Counted from the first letter of the stretch, positions 34,281 through 46,836 are shown. The stretch: DNA of 64,000 nucleotides from an uncultured Phycisphaerales bacterium (GCA_937868095.1 CALMLO010000014.1:124001-188000); one strand, 5' to 3'. Notes: generated from the letters alone by a model not told the origin. A program made the numbers and translations.

Positions 34281-35759
34281 ATGCGCAAAACACATTATGC
34301 GGCGGTGGACTTGGGCGCTTCAAGCGGTCGTGTCATGCTGGCGACGCTCGAAGCAGGCCGGATAACCATTCAGGAAGTTCATCGGTTTGAAAACGGCCCC
34401 ATAGAAGAAAGGGGCTCACTGCGATGGGATTTTCAGCGTTTGTTTGAGCAGGTCAAAGAAGGTATCCGCAAAGCCCTGCGGACAGAGCCGAAGCTGAAGA
34501 GCATCGGCGTGGACACGTGGGGGGTGGATTTCGGGCTTTTGGATGAGGCAGGCAATTTGCTTGAAAATCCCTATCATTACCGGGACCGCCGGACGGAAGG
34601 GATGGTTGAAAAAGCCGCCGAGATTCTGCCGAAGAAGGAAATTTATTTCCATTCGGGCATCCAGTTTATGCCGATTAACAGTCTCTATCAGCTGCTGGCC
34701 TATCGGGAGCAAAGCAGCGATGTCTTTGAAAAAGCCCGGCGTCTGCTGTTTATGCCCAATCTGGTTATGTATTTTCTGACGGGGCAAGGCGATGCAGAAT
34801 ATACTATCGCCAGCACATCGCAATTGATGAATATGAAGACGGGCCGCTGGTCGCAGCGGATTCTGGAGGCCTTTGACCTGCCGGCGGCTCTCCTGCCCGA
34901 GATTGTTCAGCCGGGTACACATGCCGGTGTGCTGGAAAAATCGCTTCAGCAGGCCTGGGGGTGCGGGCCGATTCCGGTGATTGCTGTCGGTACACATGAT
35001 ACGGCCTCAGCGGTGGCAGCCGTGCCGGCGACAACGGGCCGGCCGTGGGCGTATCTGTCGAGTGGTACCTGGAGCTTGATGGGGGTGGAGATTCCCGAGG
35101 CGATTATCGATGAGCGCACCTTTGAGCTGAGTTTTACTAATGAGGGCGGTGTGGAAAACACCATACGGCTTCTGAAGAATATTATGGGGTTGTGGCTGGT
35201 GCAGGAGTGCCGGCGGCAGTGGGCTTTGCAGGGAGAATCGCTCAGTTTTGCGGAACTGACAAAAATGGCTTCGGCGGCCCGTCCCTTTACGGCATTTGTG
35301 GATCCGGATGATATTCGATTTCTGGCGCCGCAGGATATGCCGGCGGCTGTCCAGCAGTATTTGTCGTCCACCGGGCAGCGGTCTATCGAGGACAAAGGAC
35401 AGATGATTCGGGTGATTCTGGAGAGTTTGGCGGCTCGCTATCGGCAGGTGCTGGATTGTCTGGAAGAACTGACCGGCCAATCCGTCGAGGTGCTGCATCT
35501 GGTCGGCGGCGGCACGCAAAATGAACTGCTGAATCAGCTGACGGCGGATGCTACCAACAGGCGGGTGCTGGCCGGGCCGGTGGAGGCGACGGTGCTGGGC
35601 AATGTGCTGATGCAGGCCAAGGCCGGCGGACAAATTCATTCTCTGGCCGAAGGAAGGGAAATCATCGGCCGGTCTTTCGAGATTCAAGAATACCTGCCGA
35701 AAGACGCCGACAGATGGCAGACGTTCTTGAAGGGTTTTCCCGGCGGAGGAAAAATCTGA
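34281..35759 (+). CDS. rhaB: Rhamnulokinase
   Basis: A 492-residue FGGY-family kinase that phosphorylates L-rhamnulose to L-rhamnulose 1-phosphate with ATP. N-terminal YAAVDLGASSGRVMLATLE is typical of rhamnulokinases rather than xylulokinases. GVDTWGVDFGLLD, YHYRDRRTEGM and VGTHDTASAVAAVP follow, with the catalytic Asp in GTHDTAS. The second ATPase domain has YLSSGTWSLMGVE and LVGGGTQNELLNQLTADAT. Length is as expected (E. coli 489). It is separated by one base from the aldolase gene. Confidence 0.95.
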   Translation: MRKTHYAAVDLGASSGRVMLATLEAGRITIQEVHRFENGPIEERGSLRWDFQRLFEQVKEGIRKALRTEPKLKSIGVDTWGVDFGLLDEAGNLLENPYHYRDRRTEGMVEKAAEILPKKEIYFHSGIQFMPINSLYQLLAYREQSSDVFEKARRLLFMPNLVMYFLTGQGDAEYTIASTSQLMNMKTGRWSQRILEAFDLPAALLPEIVQPGTHAGVLEKSLQQAWGCGPIPVIAVGTHDTASAVAAVPATTGRPWAYLSSGTWSLMGVEIPEAIIDERTFELSFTNEGGVENTIRLLKNIMGLWLVQECRRQWALQGESLSFAELTKMASAARPFTAFVDPDDIRFLAPQDMPAAVQQYLSSTGQRSIEDKGQMIRVILESLAARYRQVLDCLEELTGQSVEVLHLVGGGTQNELLNQLTADATNRRVLAGPVEATVLGNVLMQAKAGGQIHSLAEGREIIGRSFEIQEYLPKDADRWQTFLKGFPGGGKI

Positions 35760-35760
35760 C

Positions 35761-36843
35761 GTGACCGAAACAGAATCTATCTTGCTGGAGGAGATTACAA
35801 AACTCTCCCACGCGTTTGGAGGCCCTGTGTATGTTTGCGGGGGGGGCGGCAATACGTCGGTCAAGACCGAGACAACGCTGTGGGTGAAGCCCTCCGGTAC
35901 GGCACTGGCGGGATTGAAGGGCGACTCATTTGTGCCCCTTTCCCGCAGCAAACTGGCGATGCTTTATACAGCCGAGCCGCCGCCGGATGCCTCTGCCCGC
36001 GAGCAGCTGGTCAAAGAAATTATGACGGCGGCGATGATGCCGGGGGCGAAGGGGCGCCCTTCGGTGGAATCCCCCCTGCATGATTCCCTTTCGGCACGGT
36101 ATGTGGTGCATACGCATCCGGCTGTGGTGAACGGGATGACGTGCGCCAGAGACGGCAGGGCAGTCTGCCGGCGCCTGTTTCCAGAGGCGCTTTGGATGGA
36201 TTATGTGGACCCGGGTTATACGCTTTGTCTGGCGGTCAGAAGGCAGGTAGAGCAGTTTGAAAAAATGCATGGGCGCCAGCCGGAGATGATTTTTTTGAAA
36301 AATCACGGGGTTTTTGTCGCCGCAGATGCGCCGGAACGAATACACCACTTGTATCGGGAGATTTTTGAACGGCTTGAAGCGGAATATCGCCGAGCGGGCC
36401 TTTCGACACAGTTTGAGATTCCTCCTGTGCCGGCGGAACTGGACCAGGAGGCGGCCTTTGCGAAGATTCGGGCGGTTTTGGGGCAGGATGCGGCGGGCAT
36501 TGTCGCGGCGGGCTTTTTTGAAGTGCCCAAAGGGCCGCTGACGCCGGACCATATTGTTTATGCCCGTTCCTATCCCTTCATCGGCGAGCCGACGCCGCAG
36601 GCCGTCGCTGATTACCGGCAGCGGTATCGATGCAGTCCGCAGATTCTTGTGTGGGGCCCGGCGGTGTTTGGTGTGGGTTCTTCGGACAAAAAGGCATCGC
36701 TGGCTCTGGAACTGGCGGCCAATGGGGCCCTGATTGTGCGGCTGGCCGAGGCCTTCGGCGGCGTGGAGTATATGAGTGAGGCAGCCCGGCGGTTTATCGA
36801 GGGCTGGGAAGTGGAAACCTATCGAAGTCGGCAGATACAGTGA
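35761..36843 (+). CDS. Class II aldolase, probable rhamnulose-1-phosphate aldolase
   Basis: A 360-residue class II aldolase/adducin-fold enzyme. GGGGNTSVKTETTLWVKPSGTAL binds the phosphate. HTHPAVVNGM and KNHGVFV carry the zinc histidines, and the C-terminal part (WGPAVFGVGSSDKKASLALEL) resembles the aldolase half of bifunctional RhaE/RhaW-type proteins. It should cleave rhamnulose 1-phosphate to DHAP and L-lactaldehyde. It starts with GTG one base after the rhaB stop and precedes rhaA by 15 bases. Unlike the fused enzymes it carries no SDR domain. Confidence 0.86.
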   Translation: MTETESILLEEITKLSHAFGGPVYVCGGGGNTSVKTETTLWVKPSGTALAGLKGDSFVPLSRSKLAMLYTAEPPPDASAREQLVKEIMTAAMMPGAKGRPSVESPLHDSLSARYVVHTHPAVVNGMTCARDGRAVCRRLFPEALWMDYVDPGYTLCLAVRRQVEQFEKMHGRQPEMIFLKNHGVFVAADAPERIHHLYREIFERLEAEYRRAGLSTQFEIPPVPAELDQEAAFAKIRAVLGQDAAGIVAAGFFEVPKGPLTPDHIVYARSYPFIGEPTPQAVADYRQRYRCSPQILVWGPAVFGVGSSDKKASLALELAANGALIVRLAEAFGGVEYMSEAARRFIEGWEVETYRSRQIQ

Positions 36844-36858
36844 AAAAGGGAGCGGTTT

Positions 36859-38127
36859 ATGAAAGCACAAAAACGAATTGAACAGGCCTATGAAATTGCT
36901 AAACAAATCTATGCCGAAGCCGGGGTGGATGCGGAAAAGGCCCTTCAGCAGTTAGCCAAGATTCCGATTTCGCTGCACTGCTGGCAGGGAGATGATGTCG
37001 GCGGATTTGAAAGGGCTGGTGCCCAGCTTTCCGGCGGCGGCATTCAGGCGACGGGAAACTATCCCGGCAAGGCCCGCACGATTGAAGAGCTTCGGATGGA
37101 TTTGGATAAGGCCCTTTCGCTGATTCCGGGCAAACACCGGCTGAACCTGCACGCATGCTATCTGGACCACGGCGGAAAACCTGTTGACCGCGACCAGATT
37201 GAGGCGCGGCATTTTCAAAGCTGGATCGATTGGGCCAAAGAGCGGAAGATGGGAATGGATTTTAACCCGACCTTCTTTTCGCATCCGAAGGCAAATGACG
37301 GTTTTACCCTGACTCATCCGGATGAGGCAATCCGGCGGTTCTGGATTCAGCATGGGATTTTGTGCCGGCGGATTGGTGCTGAAATGGGCCGTCAATTGGG
37401 CACGCCGACGGTGACCAATGTCTGGATTCCCGACGGTTATAAGGATATTCCGGCGGACCGCCGCGGTCCGCGCGAGCGTCTGGCTGACGCCCTCGATGCC
37501 GTCTTCAAGGAATCGCTCGAACCGCAATACCATCTGGATGCGGTAGAATCGAAACTGTTCGGCATTGGTGCCGAAAGTTATACCGCCGGTTCGCACGAGT
37601 TTTATCTGGGTTATGCCGTCTCACGGCAGAAACTGCTTTGTCTGGATGCCGGTCACTTTCACCCGACGGAAGTGATTTCCGATAAAATTTCTTCGGTGCT
37701 GTTTTTTGTGCCCGGGCTGCTTCTGCATGTGAGCCGGCCGGTGCGGTGGGACAGCGACCATGTGGTGATTCTGGATGATGAATTGCAGAATATTGCCAAG
37801 GAAATCGTGCGCAGCGGTCAGCTGAACCGCATTCATATCGGTCTGGACTTCTTCGATGCCAGCATCAACCGCATTGCCGCCTGGGTCATCGGCACACGCA
37901 ATATGCTTAAGGCCCTGCTGCTGGCTCTGCTCGAACCGACCGGCACCCTTCAGGCGATGGAACAGAAGATGGACTTTACCCAGCGGCTGGCGATGATGGA
38001 AGAACTTAAAACGCTTCCCTGGACAGCCGTATGGGATTACTATTGTCTCCAGAAGAATGTACCTGCAGGAATGGCCTGGTTTGAGGAAGTCAAACAATAC
38101 GAAAAGGATGTCTTGTCCAAACGCTAA
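36859..38127 (+). CDS. rhaA: L-rhamnose isomerase
   Basis: A 422-residue metal-dependent TIM-barrel isomerase converting L-rhamnose to L-rhamnulose. Family blocks are [14 protein letters not shown] near residue 35, [35 protein letters not shown] (in parts), [29 protein letters not shown] and [11 protein letters not shown]. The His, Asp and Glu metal ligands lie in these segments. Length matches E. coli RhaA (419). It lies between the aldolase and the rhamnose transporter. Confidence 0.97.
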   Translation: MKAQKRIEQAYEIAKQIYAEAGVDAEKALQQLAKIPISLHCWQGDDVGGFERAGAQLSGGGIQATGNYPGKARTIEELRMDLDKALSLIPGKHRLNLHACYLDHGGKPVDRDQIEARHFQSWIDWAKERKMGMDFNPTFFSHPKANDGFTLTHPDEAIRRFWIQHGILCRRIGAEMGRQLGTPTVTNVWIPDGYKDIPADRRGPRERLADALDAVFKESLEPQYHLDAVESKLFGIGAESYTAGSHEFYLGYAVSRQKLLCLDAGHFHPTEVISDKISSVLFFVPGLLLHVSRPVRWDSDHVVILDDELQNIAKEIVRSGQLNRIHIGLDFFDASINRIAAWVIGTRNMLKALLLALLEPTGTLQAMEQKMDFTQRLAMMEELKTLPWTAVWDYYCLQKNVPAGMAWFEEVKQYEKDVLSKR

Positions 38128-38154
38128 TCCATCGTATTCTGAAAGGAGAGTCCT

Positions 38155-39288
38155 ATGAACGCTGTGCTTGCTGATGTCGGCCAGCCGGCCGTTGGAATTG
38201 TGCTTTTTATGCTGGGTGGTCTGGCCGGGTCTGTGTTCTACCTGCCTTTCAAAAAGGTAGCCCAGTGGGCCTGGGAAAGTTACTGGCTGGTTTATGCCCT
38301 TTTCGGCCTTCTGATTGTGCCGTGGGTGCTGGCTTTTGCCGTCTGTCCCAATGTGGTTGACATCATCCAGGCCGCTCCAAAACAGGAGTTGTGGTACTGC
38401 TATTTGTGCGGGGCCGCCTGGGGGGTGGGAGGACTGACGTGGGGGCTGATGATCCGCTATCTCGGCGTCGGGCTGGGGCTGGCCATGGGCTGCGGGCTGT
38501 GCTCGGCGGCCGGCACGCTGATTCCTCCGATGCTCAAGGGCAAAGAAGCCATTGAGGCGATGTTTACGACGCCGGCCGGTCGTGTCTCTGTCCTTGCCGC
38601 TTGTCTGTCGGTCATCGGCATTATTTTTGTCGGTCTGGCAGGAATGTCCAAAGAAAGGGAATTGTCTGAGGAACAGAAGAAAAAAGCGGTAGCCGAGTTC
38701 AATTTCAAGAAAGGAATCCTGGCGGCTCTGTTCTCCGGCCTGATGAGCTCTGCGATGAGTTTCGGTCTTCAGGGCGGAGCCCGCATCGAAGAGCTGGCTT
38801 TGACTATGTCGCCGTCTGCTTCTGTAATTTGGAAAGGGATGCCCGTCCTTGTGGTTGTGCTGCTGGGCGGCTTTACTATTAATTTTATCTGGTGCGTCCT
38901 GCTGAATCTCAAAAACAAAACCGCCGGCGATTACATCCGGCCTGAGGGGCATGTTCTGCTGGCCAATTTTGTGTTTGCCGGCCTGGCGGGAGCGATTTGG
39001 TGTTCTCAGTTTATCTGCTTCAAAACCGGCGAGCCGCGGATGGGAGAGACCTCCTATGTCGGTTGGGCTGTGCTGATGGCCAGTCAGATTCTTTTCAGCC
39101 AATTGCTGGGTCTTCTGCTGGGCGAATGGAAGGGCACCAGTTCCAAAACCGCGGGGCTTTTGGCCGCTGGCCTGGTCTTGCTGATTGTCTCTGCTGCGGC
39201 GGCCGGTTACGGCGGTTATCTCGGCCAGCAGAAAAAAACGCCTGCCGAACCTCAGGCGGCTGTGGTGCAGATGATTTTACCCTCCTGA
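38155..39288 (+). CDS. rhaT: L-rhamnose/proton symporter RhaT
   Basis: A 377-residue inner-membrane protein with ~10 hydrophobic helices of the drug/metabolite transporter fold. GSVFYLPFKKVAQWAWESYWLV (in parts), CGAAWGVGGLTWGLMIRYLGVGLG and a C-terminal QILFSQLLGLLLGEWKG are characteristic of RhaT. It imports L-rhamnose with H+ (or Na+). It lies downstream of rhaA in the same operon, with AAAGGAGAG before the start. Confidence 0.93.
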   Translation: MNAVLADVGQPAVGIVLFMLGGLAGSVFYLPFKKVAQWAWESYWLVYALFGLLIVPWVLAFAVCPNVVDIIQAAPKQELWYCYLCGAAWGVGGLTWGLMIRYLGVGLGLAMGCGLCSAAGTLIPPMLKGKEAIEAMFTTPAGRVSVLAACLSVIGIIFVGLAGMSKERELSEEQKKKAVAEFNFKKGILAALFSGLMSSAMSFGLQGGARIEELALTMSPSASVIWKGMPVLVVVLLGGFTINFIWCVLLNLKNKTAGDYIRPEGHVLLANFVFAGLAGAIWCSQFICFKTGEPRMGETSYVGWAVLMASQILFSQLLGLLLGEWKGTSSKTAGLLAAGLVLLIVSAAAAGYGGYLGQQKKTPAEPQAAVVQMILPS

Positions 39289-39300
39289 GAGGAGATTCCA

Positions 39301-40767
39301 ATGGAGCTGAGCCAGCCAGACTCTGCTGTTTCGCCGCCCGCGGAGCAGGGCGGTTTTCATCCGGCTGATGAATTTGAGCGCCGGCCCGTGCCCGAAAGTG
39401 CGCTGCTTGGATTTAAGAGTTTTCTTGGGATGTATGCCGGCGAGCATACGGCGGGCACAGAACTGATGCTTGGGCCGCTGTTTGTGGCTCATGGGGCGGG
39501 GGCCTTTGACCTGATTGTCGGTCTGCTTGTCGGCAATGCTCTGGCTGTTCTCAGCTGGATGCTCTTTTGTGCTCCCATTGCAACGCGGGCCCGGCTGACG
39601 CTGTATTATCAACTTGAGAAAATCTGCGGTCGAAAACTTGTTACTGCCTATAATCTGGCCAACGGCACGATGTTCACCATTCTTGCCGGTGCCATGATAA
39701 CTGTTTCGGCGACTGCCTTGGGTGTCTGGTTCCGGTTTGAGATGCCCGGCCTTAACGACACCACGCCGACCAGTTGGGGGTGGGTTGCCGCCGTTGTGGT
39801 GACGGGGCTTTTGTTTGCTGTCTGTGCCGCCTTCGGCTTCAAGGCCATCAGCCGATTTGCTGATATCGCCACCCCGTGGATGGTGCTGGTTTTTCTGGTT
39901 TTCGGCATCGTTACCTTCCGCCGTTTTGTTGATGCCACCCAGGCGGAAATCCATTCCCTTGCCAACGTCTGGACCTTGTGCAAGACCTCTATCTGGAAGG
40001 GCGGGGCGCCCCTCGAAGGGCTGGTCAAGTTCAACTTTTGGCACATTATGTTTTTTGCGTGGTTCTGCAATATGGCCTGGCACATTGGTCTCAGCGATCT
40101 GTCGGTCCTTCGCTATGCCAGGAAGTCCTGGTATGCAGCGGCCTCGGCGGCGGGGATGTATATCGGCCATTTCGCGGCCTGGATATGTGCTGCGCTGCTG
40201 TATGCGTATCAACTTCATCAGAATCCGGCCTACAGCGATGTGCACCCGGGTCCGATGACTTATGAGGCGGTCGGTCTGACGGGTCTGCTGTGTGTGGTGA
40301 TTGCCGGATGGACGACGGCGAACCCCACCATTTACCGGGCCGGACTGGCTTTTCAATCTGTTATCCCGAAGTGGAGCCGCTTTTCTGTAACGCTCGGCAT
40401 CGGTCTTGTGGCTACACTAGCCGCTGCGGTCTATCCCAAAGTTACTATGCGTCTGCTGGATTTTGTGGCCATTTGGGGTTTGATTCTTATGCCGATGGGG
40501 GCGGTTATCTTTGTCGATTTCTGGCTGATGAAAAAGTTCGGGCTGGAAAGCGATTATGCCGAAAAGCATCAATTGTCTTTTCATTGGGCGGCTGCTCTGG
40601 CTTGGTTTGTTACCCTGGCCGTTTGCACCTGGCTGGTGCTGAGCGGACGCATAGAGATTTATTTTGTTTCGCTGCCCGGCTGGTTCATGGCTGCGCTGCT
40701 TTATATCATTTGCAGTGCAGTCATTCAGAAAAAAGCAGGTCCTATCACCCTTGCCCGAGGAAAGTAA
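39301..40767 (+). CDS. NCS1-like (purine-cytosine permease family) transporter
   Basis: A 488-residue polytopic protein with ~12 helices. The N-terminal PESALLGFKSFLGMYAGEHTAGTELMLGPLFVAHG (in parts) resembles the first helix region of NCS1 permeases. Its substrate is not evident. Being in the rhamnose operon after RhaT, it may carry a sugar, an oligosaccharide-derived product or an excreted acid rather than a nucleobase. A two-TM small protein follows after 2 bases. Confidence 0.75.
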   Translation: MELSQPDSAVSPPAEQGGFHPADEFERRPVPESALLGFKSFLGMYAGEHTAGTELMLGPLFVAHGAGAFDLIVGLLVGNALAVLSWMLFCAPIATRARLTLYYQLEKICGRKLVTAYNLANGTMFTILAGAMITVSATALGVWFRFEMPGLNDTTPTSWGWVAAVVVTGLLFAVCAAFGFKAISRFADIATPWMVLVFLVFGIVTFRRFVDATQAEIHSLANVWTLCKTSIWKGGAPLEGLVKFNFWHIMFFAWFCNMAWHIGLSDLSVLRYARKSWYAAASAAGMYIGHFAAWICAALLYAYQLHQNPAYSDVHPGPMTYEAVGLTGLLCVVIAGWTTANPTIYRAGLAFQSVIPKWSRFSVTLGIGLVATLAAAVYPKVTMRLLDFVAIWGLILMPMGAVIFVDFWLMKKFGLESDYAEKHQLSFHWAAALAWFVTLAVCTWLVLSGRIEIYFVSLPGWFMAALLYIICSAVIQKKAGPITLARGK

Positions 40768-40769
40768 GT

Positions 40770-40955
40770 ATGAGAGCCGTATTAAAAATCATATCCTGGT
40801 TTTCTCTGATTCTGCTGACGGCCCCGTCAATTTTATTTTTGGCGGGGGCGATGGACCTGCCCGCTGTCAAAAGGATAATGCTGCTGGCCACTCTTCTGTG
40901 GTTTGCCTCTGCTATCCCTTCAGGGAAGGGAGCAAAACCGACTAAAGCGGTTTGA
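40770..40955 (+). CDS. 61-residue two-TM membrane protein following the NCS1-like transporter
   Basis: Starts ATG 40770 with GAGGAAAG ~6 bases upstream, two bases after the transporter stop. The protein has two hydrophobic segments, VLKIISWFSLILLTAPSILFL and KRIMLLATLLWFASAI, joined by a short loop (AGAMDLPAV), and a basic tail. Size and place recall small accessory subunits that are encoded after some transporters, so a role in assembly or regulation of the NCS1-like protein is likely but unproven. The last 14 bases overlap the end of the GH2 gene on the other strand. Confidence 0.68.
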   Translation: MRAVLKIISWFSLILLTAPSILFLAGAMDLPAVKRIMLLATLLWFASAIPSGKGAKPTKAV

Positions 40956-43512
40956 CCAGAACGACATAATCCAATGTTTGACCGGCGATTGTCAGGGTCT
41001 GGCCGGCCTGCATCTGCCGGCTCATCAGAGCACAGTCTGCCAGCCAAAGGTCATGCCCACGCCAGGTGGTGCGGATGCCGGTATCGGCAAACCCTTCCGC
41101 CCGCAGGGCCTGTTCCAGTTCGGCTGCCGCTGCCTTTGCTTTTTCATCAGGTTTTTTCAGTGTGTGCTTCGGGAATGTGCCGAGGGAGTACATCACATAA
41201 ACCGCCGCCGGCCTGGTAACCCGGAAGGACAAGTCGGTCTTGTTTTGTTCCTGGCTGAGCCGTTTGGCGGCAATCCAGCAAGCCCCCTCCACTTCTTTGG
41301 GCAATTCATCAAAAGTGTTGTCCGACTGGCCGCTGACCTCATAATAGAACGGTCCCTGACTTTCGGCGGGCCGGTCAATGAAGATTGCCGGGTTGTCCGG
41401 ATTGGAACTTTTCAAATCGCTCACCAGTGCATCCGGTGCCGCCGGCAGCGTCCGGCCGTCTGCCGCCTTTTGATAAATGACCATGGAGCGGCTCAGGCCG
41501 CGGTTGTCCCTCGCGTCAATGATATTTTTGCCGGGCTGAAGAGGGGCCTTCCAGAAGAAAACATTGTTGACGGCAATCCCTGGGACGGGAATGGTTTTGC
41601 CGCCTTCCTTTTTTGTGGAGTCCGGTTGTGTATAGAGGCCGTTTTGGCGGGTTCCCTGTGAGACGCCGTTAATAAACAGCTCAACCTGCTCGGCATTCGA
41701 GAAAACCTTGACGCCGTTATCCGGTTCAAACTGGCGGTAAAAATGATGGCGTCCGCACAGATGAAGCACTGGCTCATCCGGACGCAGGAACGAACGAAAC
41801 AGATAATAAAAATCCTTCGGTATTCCAGCCAGGGTGAGGATGCCCTTCGTGTTGCGGTTGCCTTTGAATTTTTTGTTGTAAAATTCACGGAAGTTCCACC
41901 ATAGGAACATTTTGTGTGCATTTGGATTGCTGCGGAAAATCGTCTGGAAGCGGAATTCGGCAAACAGTTCGTTGTATTCTTCCGGCTCGAATTTATCGAC
42001 ATCCCAGCGGATGGTGCCGTAGGGGACATGATGAGTCAGCCAGGAGCCGGCGCCGGTTTCAGAAACATAGGCATTGTCCGGGATTTTTGCAAAGTCTGTA
42101 TAATGGCCGCCGTACCAGCCCTGGTAGGTATTGCCCGCTACAAAATCCACGTTGGCGGGTTTTTCGCCTGCGGAGGCGTAGGTGATCAGACGCGTGGAGT
42201 CCTCCTGACGGATAATGTCGGCGTAATGGGAGGCCACTTCCTGATAGGTCTCATTGCCGCTGCTCCAGAAAAGGATACTCGGATGGTTCCAGTTCTGGCG
42301 GACCATTTCACGAGTGACTCGCTCGCCGTCTTCGTTGGGGGTTGTTTCGTATTTGACGCCTCGGTCCCATTTCTGTCCGGCCAGTCCGTTTTCCGCCCAG
42401 ACGGCGAAGCCGCCTTCGTCGGCCAGATGATATTCAAATCGCCGATGGGGATAATGAGCCAGCCGAACGGTATTGCAGCCCAAATCCTTGATGGCTTCCC
42501 ATTCCTGGCGGAGCTGGCTGTCGGTCATTGCGTTCCAGGTGTGTTCATCCTGATGATGCTTGCAGACGCCGCGAACGAGCAGTTCTTTTCCATTCAGCAG
42601 AAAGCAGCCGTCTTTCATCTGGATGGTGCGAAAGCCGGTTCGTTCTGTGATTTCATCAATTACTTTTCCATTCAGCAGAATCTCTGTGCGGACAGTGTAA
42701 AGATTGGGTTTGCCGATGTCCCATCGCCGGGGAGAGGGAATGTCCGTTTCGGCCAGGACTTTCTGGACGGAGTTTGCAGGCAGTTCGGCCGAGGTCTGGA
42801 ATTGGCCGGAGGGCTTGCCGTCCGGTGCAAAGACCAGATGGCGGATGTGAAGCTGGACCGGTTCGCCGGAAGCATTGCGGAGAACAGTTTCCGCCTGCAG
42901 ACGGGCCTTTTCATCGGTGATATCTTTGGGAGTCAGATATACCCCTGTCGAACCCATGTCCGGGAATATGTGAACCGGATGAGTCTTGATGAGCCAGGCC
43001 GGCCGGTAGAGTCCGCCGTTGGTGTAGTACAGATTGGAATGAGACAAACAATTGGCGGCCTCCGAAAGGCGGTTATTGACTCGGACCAGAAGTTCGTTGT
43101 CTGTGCCGAATTGCAGAGAATCCGTGAGGTCAAAGGCAGCCGCAGTAAAGCCCCCGCGATGACGGCCTATGAAAGTGCCGTTCACAAAGACTTCTGCCAC
43201 TGAGCCGGCCCCTTCGAGAAAAAGGTAAAATCGATTGTTCTGCTCTTCCTTCGAAGGACTCAGGGTGCAGCGGTACCAGCCGGAGGAATGTTCATTCAGA
43301 CCCGACAGGCGGAAGGCATGCGGGAGAGTGACAGTTTCCCAGACGGCTTCTTTGGGGAAGACCGGCTCTGCTCCTTCCGGCGTCTGGTCGGGACAAAACT
43401 CCCATTGTCCAAGGGCTGTTTTTTGTCGAGCGTCTGCTTCCGCATTCTTTCCGCAGCCGCTGGTCACAGCCGCCGCAATCAGCATCACCTTCACGAACCA
43501 TTTGGCTTTCAT
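40942..43512 (-). CDS. GH2 glycoside hydrolase lipoprotein, beta-galactosidase-like
   Basis: An 856-residue lipoprotein (lipobox AAVTSGC, Cys20). The GH2 order is visible: a sugar-binding jelly roll (GSVAEVFVNGTFIGRHRGGF), an immunoglobulin-like domain, and the TIM barrel with VRLAHYPH, acid/base Glu in FWSSGNETYQ (~420) and nucleophile Glu in AYVSETGAG (~484). A further beta domain carries VEVFINGVSQG-like sequence (VELFINGVSQGTRQNG). The last ~120 residues (AAVYVMYSLGTFPK ... TLDYVVLVKPL) form an added beta-rich domain. It probably removes beta-galactosyl side chains of RG-I. It is downstream of a second GH2 on the same strand. Confidence 0.87.
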   Translation of the reverse strand: MKAKWFVKVMLIAAAVTSGCGKNAEADARQKTALGQWEFCPDQTPEGAEPVFPKEAVWETVTLPHAFRLSGLNEHSSGWYRCTLSPSKEEQNNRFYLFLEGAGSVAEVFVNGTFIGRHRGGFTAAAFDLTDSLQFGTDNELLVRVNNRLSEAANCLSHSNLYYTNGGLYRPAWLIKTHPVHIFPDMGSTGVYLTPKDITDEKARLQAETVLRNASGEPVQLHIRHLVFAPDGKPSGQFQTSAELPANSVQKVLAETDIPSPRRWDIGKPNLYTVRTEILLNGKVIDEITERTGFRTIQMKDGCFLLNGKELLVRGVCKHHQDEHTWNAMTDSQLRQEWEAIKDLGCNTVRLAHYPHRRFEYHLADEGGFAVWAENGLAGQKWDRGVKYETTPNEDGERVTREMVRQNWNHPSILFWSSGNETYQEVASHYADIIRQEDSTRLITYASAGEKPANVDFVAGNTYQGWYGGHYTDFAKIPDNAYVSETGAGSWLTHHVPYGTIRWDVDKFEPEEYNELFAEFRFQTIFRSNPNAHKMFLWWNFREFYNKKFKGNRNTKGILTLAGIPKDFYYLFRSFLRPDEPVLHLCGRHHFYRQFEPDNGVKVFSNAEQVELFINGVSQGTRQNGLYTQPDSTKKEGGKTIPVPGIAVNNVFFWKAPLQPGKNIIDARDNRGLSRSMVIYQKAADGRTLPAAPDALVSDLKSSNPDNPAIFIDRPAESQGPFYYEVSGQSDNTFDELPKEVEGACWIAAKRLSQEQNKTDLSFRVTRPAAVYVMYSLGTFPKHTLKKPDEKAKAAAAELEQALRAEGFADTGIRTTWRGHDLWLADCALMSRQMQAGQTLTIAGQTLDYVVLVKPL

Positions 43513-43576
43513 TTTTCTTCCTTATCTGCTTGGTTGTTAGGGGGTTAACTTCTTTCGCAGCCGGCCTGAGGTGCTC

Positions 43577-46756
<3,180 letters not shown>

Positions 46757-46799
46757 TCAAACCCCATTTTTTCAGTTTAACCCACATAACAGTAAATGG

Positions 46800-46829
46800 A
46801 CTATACCGAATGAAAGGGGGAAATGTCAA
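46800..46829 (-). promoter_or_regulatory. Sigma70 promoter of the LacZ-type gene
   Basis: Minus-strand TTGACA (46829-46824) and TATAGT (46805-46800) with 18-base spacing; the -35 is a perfect consensus. The predicted start is ~70 bases before the ATG at 46720, which has GGGAG 7 bases upstream. Confidence 0.65.
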
Positions 46830-46836
46830 CAACGGG

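Noticed and set aside
34416-36906. Several long minus-strand frames opposite rhaB and the aldolase
   Set aside because: Low-complexity His/Arg/Gln-rich translations mirror the plus-strand genes, which have clear family motifs.
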